A stretch of DNA of 64,000 nucleotides from Planctomycetota bacterium. GTDB taxonomy: Bacteria > Planctomycetota > UBA1135 > JACQFD01. Shown in pieces: positions 36,520-44,900 of the stretch (position 1 is its first letter; each line of letters starts with the position of its first letter). The notes under the pieces were generated by a model. It searched no databases, was not told the DNA's origin, and saw nothing but the letters and a program-made list of their open reading frames with translations. Where the stretch lies: NCBI GenBank assembly GCA_016792805.1, contig JAEUHX010000047.1, positions 124,001-188,000 of the forward strand, read 5' to 3'. The position numbers and the translations under genes were made by a program.

Positions 36520-37008
36520 GTGAACGAAGAAGCCAAGAAAACGCTGCTCCGGATGATTCCCCACGGACTCTACGTGGTGACGTCGGGAAAGGCCGCTGGC
36601 GACGGGCCCGTCCACGGCTTCACCGCCACGTGGCTCACCCAAGCGTCGTTCAAGCCGCCGCTCGTGATGATGGGCGTTCGCAAAGACTCCCAAAGCTACG
36701 CGTCGGTCACAGGCAATGGCGCTTTTGTGGTGAATTTCATTCCCAAGAGCGACCGCGCCATGGCGGAGCGGTTCTTCCAAGCGCCTCCCGCCTCGGGCTC
36801 GCGCTTCGGCGATCAGCCCTTCCGCCCCGCTCCTGCCACCGGAGCGCCGGTCCTCGAGGCGGCGCTTGGATTTGTGGAATGTAAAGTCGTCCATGTGTTT
36901 GATCACGGCGACCACTCGGTCGTTGTCGGAGAAGTGATCGAAGCACAAATCCTTCAAGCGGGCGAACCGCTCCTGCTCTCCGACACTCCGTGGAAGTACG
37001 GCGGGTAG
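36520..37008 (+). CDS. Flavin reductase-like (FMN-binding split barrel) protein
   Basis: GTG 36520 gives 162 residues. The pattern is that of NAD(P)H:flavin oxidoreductases of the DIM6/NTAB type: IPHGLYVVTS, the TATWLTQASFKPPLVMMGV flavin segment, SYASVTGNGAFVVNFI, and a dimer segment with GFVECKVVHVFDHGDHSVVVGEV. These bind FMN and reduce it or use it as a cofactor. It lies between the peroxiredoxin-like gene (11 bases) and cbiM (24 bases), so it is probably co-transcribed with them. Confidence 0.87.
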   Translation: MNEEAKKTLLRMIPHGLYVVTSGKAAGDGPVHGFTATWLTQASFKPPLVMMGVRKDSQSYASVTGNGAFVVNFIPKSDRAMAERFFQAPPASGSRFGDQPFRPAPATGAPVLEAALGFVECKVVHVFDHGDHSVVVGEVIEAQILQAGEPLLLSDTPWKYGG

Positions 37009-37032
37009 CCTCGCGGGCACCCTCCGACGGCG

Positions 37033-37956
37033 ATGCACCTTCCCGATGGGGTTCTGAGCCCGGCGGTCTGGATCGCGGCGGCCGGTGCGTCGGGAGCCTC
37101 ACTGGCTCTCGCACTCCGCGAAACGCGCAGCGCCACGCGGGGCATCGCCCGCTCGCCCGGAGAGACGGGCAGCCCGGCCGGAATCGGCACGACGGCCACG
37201 CTCGCCGCATTTGTATTCGCCGCGCAAAGCTTTCAAATCCCGATCCCCGGAGGGGCCAGCGCTCATCTGTTGGGCGGATCGCTTCTCACGGCCGCGCTCG
37301 GACCGGCGCGCGCGGTGTGCGCCATGGCGTCGGTCTTCGCGGTTCAGGCTCTCGCGTTCCACGACGGCGGGATTGCAGCCCTCGGAGCCAACCTCTGGAA
37401 CGGAGGAATTGTGCCTTCGGCCGTCACCAGCGCGATGATCGCCTTCATGCCACCGCGCTCCACGTCGCGAATGCGCGCGCTGATGGCGGGCGGGGGCGCC
37501 GTCCTGGGGGTCTTCCTGGGCTCTCTTTTTTGTGCGTTCGAGATCGGACTCTCCGGCGCCGCCGCGCTGCCGGTCGCCCTGGCGGCCATCGCGGGAATCC
37601 ATCTGTGGGTTGCGCTGGTCGAAGGAGTGCTCACGGCGGCCCTCGTCGGCGCGCTCTTTGGAGCCCGCCAATTCACTGCCGATCCGGGCGCCGGGCGCGG
37701 ATCGGCGCGCCTCTCTCTCCCCATCCTGGTGGCCTCAGCCGCCCTCGCGACGGCCATCGCCGCCTCTCAGTTCTCCGCGGGATCGCCTGACGGGCTCGAG
37801 CGGGCGAGTGCACAACTAGGCATCTCGGCGACGGCACCCGAGCCCGAGCGGGAGGAACTCGGAGGCGCCGTACCGACGCTCGCCGGCGCAAGCCTCGCAG
37901 CCGTCGCCCTCGCCATCGGGATCGCATGGAGGCGCCCCGCCTCCTCAGCCCCGTGA
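37033..37956 (+). CDS. cbiM: ECF cobalt/nickel transporter substrate component, CbiM-CbiN fusion
   Basis: The 307-residue product starts MHLPDGVLSP; in CbiM/NikM the N-terminal Met-His and a nearby His coordinate Co2+ or Ni2+. Membrane segments follow, with HLLGGSLLTAALGPARA and LGANLWNGGIVPS typical of the family. After residue ~250 comes SPDGLERASAQLGI, the CbiN/PDGLE signature, then a last helix, so a small subunit usually encoded separately is fused. It is longer than the ~220-residue stand-alone CbiM. Metal choice cannot be decided from sequence. It overlaps cbiQ by 31 bases. Confidence 0.92.
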   Translation: MHLPDGVLSPAVWIAAAGASGASLALALRETRSATRGIARSPGETGSPAGIGTTATLAAFVFAAQSFQIPIPGGASAHLLGGSLLTAALGPARAVCAMASVFAVQALAFHDGGIAALGANLWNGGIVPSAVTSAMIAFMPPRSTSRMRALMAGGGAVLGVFLGSLFCAFEIGLSGAAALPVALAAIAGIHLWVALVEGVLTAALVGALFGARQFTADPGAGRGSARLSLPILVASAALATAIAASQFSAGSPDGLERASAQLGISATAPEPEREELGGAVPTLAGASLAAVALAIGIAWRRPASSAP

Positions 37957-38684
37957 GCGCCCCCATCGATCCGCGTGTGCGCGTCACGCTCGCCGCCTGC
38001 GCCGTCGCCGCGGCTGCGCTCGCCGGCCGGACCGATCCGTCGCGCCACGCCATTATGCTTTCCTTGGAAGCCACAATTGCCGTGGTGCTCGCCGTCTGTG
38101 AACGCCTCGATGGCCGGCGCTTGGCCCGCGCGCTCGCGTTCGGTGCACCGCCGATTGTTGCATTCGCAGCGCTGGCACTGACCCGTCCCGGGACGCCGAT
38201 ATTGGAGCTTCCCGGCGGAGTCACCGTCACGCGCGAGGGGCTCGCGGCGGCCGCGGGCTCGGCCATCGCCGCCTCAAGCGCGCTCCTGGCCATCGCCCTC
38301 GTGGCGGCGACCACCGCGGCGCGCGACGTGGAGCGCGCACTGCTCGCACTTGCGGTCCCCGCCCGGGCGGTCGCAGCCGGCTCACTCCTCTTGCAACAAT
38401 TATCCCTCCTCGGCGACGAGGCGCGGCGCACGCATCGCGCCGCTGCGGTCCGCGGCGCGCCGACGAAGGGCCCCATGGCGTTCCTCGTGTCGCGCGGCCG
38501 GCTTTTGTCACTTTTTGAGAGTTCACTTCTTCGCGGCGTCGCGCTCGATCGCGCTCTCGCGGCGCGGGGATTTTCCGGCCGGCTGCCGCGCGCACCGCTG
38601 CCGCCGCTGGCGATGCGCGACCGCGTGCTCGCCGCCGCGGGCGTGCTCGCAGCCGCGGCGCTGACGTTCGCCCCCACGCGATGA
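37926..38684 (+). CDS. cbiQ: ECF transporter transmembrane (T) component CbiQ
   Basis: The 252-residue membrane protein couples the ATPase to the substrate component. It has about five hydrophobic segments and the two conserved Ala-Arg-Gly-type motifs of T components, AAAVRGAP and LAARGFSG, which contact the ATPase. The ATG at 37926 lies within cbiM; translation coupling is likely. It ends in a 4-base ATGA overlap with cbiO. Confidence 0.9.
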   Translation: MEAPRLLSPVSAPIDPRVRVTLAACAVAAAALAGRTDPSRHAIMLSLEATIAVVLAVCERLDGRRLARALAFGAPPIVAFAALALTRPGTPILELPGGVTVTREGLAAAAGSAIAASSALLAIALVAATTAARDVERALLALAVPARAVAAGSLLLQQLSLLGDEARRTHRAAAVRGAPTKGPMAFLVSRGRLLSLFESSLLRGVALDRALAARGFSGRLPRAPLPPLAMRDRVLAAAGVLAAAALTFAPTR

Positions 38685-39448
38685 GCGCACCGAGTTCGAA
38701 CCCTCTGCTGCGCTTCGAGAACGTCGAGGCAACCCACGCCGACGGCACGGCGGCGCTCCGCGGTGTTTCCTTCGAGCTCGCCGCGGGAGAGCGCGTGGCG
38801 CTCCTCGGGGGCAACGGCGCCGGAAAGTCTTCTGTATTCTTAGCGCTCGGCGGATTTTTGCCTTTTCGCGGATCGATTTGCGCGTTCGGACGCGAACTCA
38901 CGGATCAAAGCTCCGCCGAGATTCGCCGCCGCATCGGATTCGTCTTCGAGTCCTCCGATGATCAATTATTACTCGATACATTGGAGGAAGATGTTGCATT
39001 TGCTCCGCGCTGCGCGGGCATCGGCGAGGCGGAGGTCGCCGAGCGCACGGCGCGCGCGCTCGACGCCGTCGGGCTGCGCGGGTACGAGCGGCGCAATCCT
39101 CGGCGGCTCTCCTTCGGCGAACGGCGGCTCGCCGCGCTCGCAGGCGCCTTTGCGCAGCGCCCCGAGCTGCTGGTGCTTGACGAACCCACGGCCAATCTCG
39201 ATGCCCGCGCCCGGCGCCGAGTTGTCGATGCGCTGCTTCAATTCCGCGGTGCGCTGCTCCTCCTGACGCACGACCTCGCTGCAGCCTCGGCGCTCACGGA
39301 GCGCGCCCTCGTCCTCTCGGAGGGGCGACTCGTGCTCTCGGGACCGACCGACTCGGTGCTTTGGGACACGCGTGCGCATTCCGCGCTTGGGCTCGAAACA
39401 GACGACCTGCTTGCGCTTCGAAGGCCGGCGTCGCGCCGCTCGCCATGA
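38681..39448 (+). CDS. cbiO: ECF transporter ATP-binding component CbiO
   Basis: The 255-residue ABC ATPase has Walker A GGNGAGKSS near residue 45, a Q-loop region VFESSDDQLLLDTLEEDVAF typical of ECF ATPases, the signature LSFGERRLAALAGAFAQR, Walker B LLVLDEPTANLD and the switch His in LLLTHD. It energises metal uptake with CbiM/CbiQ. The signature has Phe-Gly-Glu in place of the common Gly-Gly-Gln. Confidence 0.95.
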   Translation: MSAPSSNPLLRFENVEATHADGTAALRGVSFELAAGERVALLGGNGAGKSSVFLALGGFLPFRGSICAFGRELTDQSSAEIRRRIGFVFESSDDQLLLDTLEEDVAFAPRCAGIGEAEVAERTARALDAVGLRGYERRNPRRLSFGERRLAALAGAFAQRPELLVLDEPTANLDARARRRVVDALLQFRGALLLLTHDLAAASALTERALVLSEGRLVLSGPTDSVLWDTRAHSALGLETDDLLALRRPASRRSP

Positions 39449-39909
39449 GCGATGCGCTCGCCATGGAAGGGGCAACAGCTGAGCGGGTCGCCGCCGGTGC
39501 CGCGCTCCCACGGGCGCTTCCCAGCGTCGCGCGGCGAAGACTGGGTTATCGAGTCGAGAGCGGCTCAGGATCGGCTGCCAGCAACCACGACTCGGCAAGG
39601 CCAAAGCATCCGGGCAGCGAGGCGACCGTGCCGACGCTCCGGCTAGGAGCCGTGGCATCGCGGTGCGCAGAAATCGAATCTCTTTGGGGTGCAGACGGAA
39701 GCGGCGCTGCGGACGTCGGTCGGTGCTGGTTACGGCTTCCACTTTGCCGCGACCACCACAATTCGCTCGACACCTGCGCGCCCAGTCCCGTCCGCCGCGA
39801 TCGGCGGTTCATGTTTCGATGCACTAGGGCCATGGAAAGCCACATTTCGAAAGCCGAGCCGGCCTCGCGAATCGCACCCCGTGATCCGCTGTGCCGGTGC
39901 TCAAGCTAG
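39445..39909 (+). CDS. Doubtful hypothetical gene coupled to cbiO; otherwise a gene-poor stretch
   Basis: The 497 bases between cbiO and the EamA pair contain no recognisable gene. One frame starts with an ATG overlapping the cbiO stop (ATGA) and stays open for 154 codons (MSDALAMEGATAERVAAGAA at its start). Its text is rich in Arg, Ser, Ala and Cys and does not look like a folded family. The ATGA coupling seen elsewhere in the window is the only argument for it. It could as well be non-coding spacer. Confidence 0.22.
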   Translation: MSDALAMEGATAERVAAGAALPRALPSVARRRLGYRVESGSGSAASNHDSARPKHPGSEATVPTLRLGAVASRCAEIESLWGADGSGAADVGRCWLRLPLCRDHHNSLDTCAPSPVRRDRRFMFRCTRAMESHISKAEPASRIAPRDPLCRCSS

Positions 39910-39945
39910 AGCGCACGACCCATTGCTCCGGACGCAGGAAAATCT

Positions 39946-40914
39946 GTGCGGCCTACGACCGACGCCTCGAGCCATGCGACGAGCAGTGCCCACGACCTGG
40001 GCCGGTCGCAGTCGGCTGCCCGCGTCGCCATGGTACTGCAAACCCTCTTCTCCGGGGGAACCTACCTCTTCGTGAAATCGGCCGTCGGCGACCGCGCGGC
40101 CGCGGGGCCTCTCACCCCGCGCCAGCTCATGACGCTGCGCTTCGCCGCCACCCTCGCGCTGCTCCTCGGATTCGTGGTGATTCGCCCCCACAGCATCCGC
40201 GTGCCGTGGGCGCGCCTTGCCAAACTGGCGTTCCTCGGCGTGCTCGCCGTCCCTGTCAACGTCGGCCTTTTCTTCGAAGGGGCGCAGCGCGCCCCGACGG
40301 CCCACCCAGCCCTCTTCTACGCCCTCACGCCCGTCTTCGTATTTGTGATCGAGTGGGCGGGAGGCCGCACCGCCGCTTCCGCGCGCCGCGTGCTTGGTCT
40401 CATGCTGGCGCTTCTCGGCGCAGCGGTCGTGCTTTCGCGGGGCACTTGGGCGACGTTCCTTCCAGGCGGCACCGACGGCGAGGAGATCTTCGGCGACTTT
40501 CTGTTACTTTCCGCGGCGGTGAGCTGGGCCTTCTACACAACGCTGTCGCGGCCTCTCGTTGCGGAACTCGGCGCGGTGCAAGTCATGGTGACGACGCTGT
40601 CGCTCGGCTCACTGATCTGGCTCCCCATCGGCATTCCGCTCTCGGCGCCGCTCGACCTCGGCTCGCTGCCGGCCAGCGCATGGATCTCCGTTGCCTATCT
40701 CGCGGTGCTCACGTCGGTCCTTAATTATTCGCTTTGGCTCTTCGCGCTGAAGCGGCTTGAGCCGACGCAGGTGGCTGTCTTCTCCAATCTCCAGCCCGCC
40801 ATCACCGTGTTGTTTGTTTGGATGGTGCGCGGCGAAACGCCGACGCTCTCGTTTCTCGTCGGCACCGCTGCCGTTCTGGCCGGCGTGACCTTCGTGCAGC
40901 GCGCCAAGACGTGA
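39946..40914 (+). CDS. EamA/DMT-family transporter 1
   Basis: From GTG 39946 the product has 322 residues; ATG 40030 would remove 28 polar residues and start directly at the first membrane helix, so it is a good alternative. Ten hydrophobic segments in two homologous halves are visible, with family features such as GALxxP-like SWAFYTTLSRPL and ALKRLEPTQVAVFSNLQPAI in the second half. It is probably a small-metabolite exporter; substrate unknown. It ends in a GTGA overlap with a second EamA gene. Confidence 0.85.
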   Translation: MRPTTDASSHATSSAHDLGRSQSAARVAMVLQTLFSGGTYLFVKSAVGDRAAAGPLTPRQLMTLRFAATLALLLGFVVIRPHSIRVPWARLAKLAFLGVLAVPVNVGLFFEGAQRAPTAHPALFYALTPVFVFVIEWAGGRTAASARRVLGLMLALLGAAVVLSRGTWATFLPGGTDGEEIFGDFLLLSAAVSWAFYTTLSRPLVAELGAVQVMVTTLSLGSLIWLPIGIPLSAPLDLGSLPASAWISVAYLAVLTSVLNYSLWLFALKRLEPTQVAVFSNLQPAITVLFVWMVRGETPTLSFLVGTAAVLAGVTFVQRAKT

Positions 40915-41840
40915 AGCTGTCGCCGCGATTCACGCTGCTCGTCTACGTCCTCGCCGTCGGCTGGGCCTCGCCTCTCTTTCGGTTGGCGAACGCGCCGCCG
41001 CTGCTGGCGGGCGGAGCGCGCATCGCGATCGCAACGCTGTTGCTGGCTCCCTTCTCGATGGGCGCATTGCGCCCCGCGTTCGCCGACCGCCGGTTGCTTG
41101 GAAAAGTACTCTTCGCGGGGCTGCTGTTGGCGGCGCACTTCGCGCTCTGGATTCCTGCTTTGTCGTTGACCTCGATCGCGGCCTCGACGGTGCTGGTCTC
41201 GATGCAACCGCTCTTTTCGGCGGTGCTGGAGCGCCTCGCCTTTGGAGCGCGCGTGGCGCCCCGGGTGGCGCTCGGCGCCGGGGCTGCGCTGGCGGGCACA
41301 GGAGTGATCGCCGCTGGCGACCTCGGTCAGGGCGATTGGCTCTCGAGCCGGGCGCTCCTCGGCGACCTGCTCTCGCTGGCGGGCGCCGCGACGGCGGCGG
41401 CCTACTTCGTGCTCGGCCGCGGCGCCCGCAAGCAGATGCCGATCGGTGGCTATTTATTGCTTGTGAATGCGACGGCGGCGGCCGCGCTCCTGGCGGCGAG
41501 CGCGGTGCGCGGCGAGCCCTGGTTCGCCGCGGGCCCGGGCCCCGCACCGGACGGTTGGCAGGGGATCGACGGCTCCGCCTTTTGTTGGTTCCTGCTGCTG
41601 GCGGTGGTGCCTCAGCTTCTTGGCCATGGCATGGCGAACCTTACCGTGCGGCATTACCCGGTTGTGGTCGTGAACGTGGCGGGCCTTGCCGAGCCGATAC
41701 TTTCGTCGGCGCTCGTCTGGTGGATCTTTGGGGATTCGGTGCCGGCATCGGTTTGGATGGGCGCGCCGCTGGTGCTGGCCGGAATGGCGGCGGCACTCAC
41801 GGCTCCGCAGCCCGCCGGCGACGCGGCGGGTGCCGAATAG
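40911..41840 (+). CDS. EamA/DMT-family transporter 2
   Basis: GTG 40911 overlaps the stop of the previous gene and begins just before the first membrane helix (LLVYVLAVGWASPLFRL), giving 309 residues with ten membrane segments. It is divergent from transporter 1 in sequence despite the same fold: LSLTSIAASTVLVSMQPLFSA in the first half, HYPVVVVNVAGLAEPI in the second. Two coupled EamA proteins could act as separate carriers or together; the sequence cannot tell. Confidence 0.86.
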   Translation: MKLSPRFTLLVYVLAVGWASPLFRLANAPPLLAGGARIAIATLLLAPFSMGALRPAFADRRLLGKVLFAGLLLAAHFALWIPALSLTSIAASTVLVSMQPLFSAVLERLAFGARVAPRVALGAGAALAGTGVIAAGDLGQGDWLSSRALLGDLLSLAGAATAAAYFVLGRGARKQMPIGGYLLLVNATAAAALLAASAVRGEPWFAAGPGPAPDGWQGIDGSAFCWFLLLAVVPQLLGHGMANLTVRHYPVVVVNVAGLAEPILSSALVWWIFGDSVPASVWMGAPLVLAGMAAALTAPQPAGDAAGAE

Positions 41841-41933
41841 TGGTCGGCCCGTTACAGATCCACCACAGATAGGAAAAATTGACTTCGGCGGCGCGCGCGA
41901 GAATGTGCGCGCGTCTTCTTCCCCGCGCTCGCG

Positions 41934-44900
41934 ATGCCGAGCGGAGGAATCGCCTTGAGTCCGTCGCCGAATTCTCGTCCCTGGAGCATTCTCCAGGCGA
42001 CGATCACTGCTGCGCTGCTTGCGCTCGTCGTTGTTCAAATCGCCCAACTCGGGAGCTCTCCGTCCGCCTCCGAGCGGCGGCTTTCGCCGCGTGTGACCGT
42101 CCTCGATCCCGCGTCGTTGGCGGGCGCGCCGGCCCACGGGAGCTATGCCGTTGAACTGCCCGACTCGGCGCCTGCGCGCGCCCAGCAGCCACAGTGGCGG
42201 CTCGCGCCGCCGCTTGCCGCGCACACGCGTTGGGATGGCGAGCGCCGGCTCTTGGTGGATCTGTTGGAAGCGCCGCGCGATGCAACGGCCTATGAGCTGG
42301 TGGCGAAGCTGCCTGGACAGGCCGCGAACGCAGGCGCCGGCATCCGCATCCCGCTGTTTACAAAACCGCTGCGGGTGCGCGAAGTGCTCTTCGATCAATC
42401 CTCGCCCGTGGGAAGTCCGGTGCTGCTGCTGGCGTTCGGCGCGCCGGTGCATCGCGATGCGCTCGCCGCCGCGCTCCGCATTCACGCCGAGGATGGAGCC
42501 GCGATTCCCTATCAGGTGCGCGAGGCGGGCGGCATCGACGACGAGCCGGCATTCCGAGTGCAACTTTCGGTGGCGCCGGGCGCCGCCGAGCCGCGCGCCG
42601 TTGAACTCTCGGTCCTTGGATCGCTTCGGAGCGCCGACGGCGTGGGCGCGCTGGCCGGGCCCGTGCGCCAGCGCGTGGAGCTTGGGCAGCCGCTGCGCTT
42701 GACCGGGGTGGAGGCGCGCCCCGGCCGCATCGAAATCACGTTCAATCAAGCCACGGCGCTGCCACCGCGCGAACTCATCGAAGTCGAGCCGCCAGCGGCG
42801 GTGCAAATTGTGCGGAGCCGGCGGGGCATTCGGCTCCTCGGCGACCTTCCGGCGGGACGCACATTCCGAGTGACGCTGAAGCGCGGCTTTCCGGGCTCGG
42901 GACGCGCGCAGCTTCCCGCGGAGGACTCGCGCACGGTGCGGATTCCCGATGCAAAGCCCTCATTACAATTTACCCAAGAAGGGCAAGTCCTCTCGGCGAA
43001 GGCAATGCTCGACATCGAGCTTGGAATGGTGAACATTACTCGTTACGAGATCTCGGCTCGCAAGATCTATGAGAACAACGTGCTGGCGTTTCTCCGCGAC
43101 GACGCGCGGGGGCGGCTCGAACTCGACGAGGTGGCGGCGCCGGCCGTGAAGCGGGTGCGTACCGTGGCGGCGCCGAGGAACGAGCGGGCAATCGAGCGCG
43201 TCGATCTCCGCGAGCTTCTCGGGCCGGAACCGCGCGGGGTGTTCCATCTCGCGGCGGCGGCGGTGCAGGGCGAGGCGCAGGACGAGCGAATTCTGCAGAT
43301 CACAGATCTAGGCGTGACGGTTCGTGAGGGCGACGGCAAGGCGTGCGTGCGCGTCGAGAGCTTGGCGCTTGGAACGCCTGTGGCGGCGGCATCGGTCCGC
43401 GTCGTGTCGAGAACCTCACAGATTCTCGGCGAGGGAGCGACCGACAGCCGGGGGATCGCGCAAATTGCGTGGAACGGCTCGGGAGGCGATCGCAGCGCCG
43501 CGCTCGTAGAGGTGCGAACGCTCGATGACGCGGCGTGGGTCGATCTCTCGCGATTCGCGATGGAACAGATCGATGATGCCGTCGCGGGTATTCCCTATGC
43601 GCGCGAGCGGGCCGAGGTTTTTTTAGCTTTCGACCGCGGGCTTGTTCGCCCTGGGGAGAGCCTGCGGGCCACCGTCGTCGCGCGCGATGGGCGCGGGCGC
43701 GCCCCGGGAGCCATCGATCTCGAGGCGACATGGCGCGGTGCAAAGGAAAAGTTACTTCGCAAAACGGCGCTCACTCTGGATGCCTACGGAGTCGCCGTGT
43801 GTGAGCTTTCCCTCGAGGCGGACGCGCCGGAGGGATATGTGCAGCTGGAGATCGCTCGGCGCGGCGCACCGGAGGTGCTCGGCCGCGCGACGGCGCGGGT
43901 GGAATCGTTCGTGCCGTCCCGCATGGAGGCCTGGGTGAGCCCCGTCGAGTCGAGCGGTGGAGACGATGTGGCCGTTCGCGTGCGCGCGCGGTGGCTCGAC
44001 GGCGCGCCGGCTGCGGGGTGCAGCGTGCGCGCGTTCGCGACGCTTTTGTGGGATACCACGCCCCCGAAGGGATTTGATGCTTTCCGGTTCGTGCCGATCT
44101 CCTTGCCTCCCCCTCCGGGCGCGCAGCCATCGATCGCGTCGGCGCTCGACGCGCGCGGTGAGGCGGTGCTGCGCCTACCGGCGCTTTGGGGCTCCCGCAG
44201 GCTGCCGATGATTGCACAGATCACGGCGGAAGTGAGCGAGCCGGGCGGCCGGGCCATCACGGCGAGAGCCACTATTCCGTGGGCACCGCCGCTGCGGATC
44301 GGAATACGGGCGACGGCGCAGGGGGCGGAAATTGTCGCCATCGACCGCGCTGGAGCGCTGGCAGACGGTCCGCTTCGGGCTCAAGTTCGGCTCCTCGCCC
44401 ATCGCGTGGTATGGAATCTCCTCCCGTCGAGAAATGGCCGTTTGCGCCATCAGCGGGAAGAGCAGATGGATGCTCTGGACGCGGCTGAGGCCAATCTCGC
44501 TGGAGGAAGAGCGTCTGTAAGCTTTCCTTCGTTCGCGATTCGCGATGGACAGGACAGCTATGTTCTGTCTGCACAGATCGGCGAGACCTGCGCACAGGCA
44601 GAGTTCGCGGTCCGTGAAGCTGCGTCGCCGCGAGCGCACCTGCGTGGCCCCGCACGGCCGATTCGCCCGGGGGGCACTGCGATCTGTGAACTGATGGCAC
44701 CTCGGGACGGATCAGCCCTGATGACGCTCGAAGGATCGACGCTCCATGCGGCATGGACTGTTGCGGTGAGGGCCGGCCGCAACGAGATCCCGGTGCCGAT
44801 CCCCGAGGATGCCACAGATCCAAATTTGTATGCGGTGGCAAGCTGTTCAGCCCCCCAGGCCTCCGCGCCGAAGGAGCCCGCGCGCCAGCTCGCGATTGCG

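Noticed and set aside
39449..39660. Stretch on the minus strand resembling a cobalamin riboswitch core (GGGAAGC...GGC...CCCGCTCAGCTGT)
   Set aside because: No B12-box is seen in the right place, it would run antisense into cbiO, and no minus-strand gene follows. The resemblance is short and GC-rich sequence makes it easy to get by chance.
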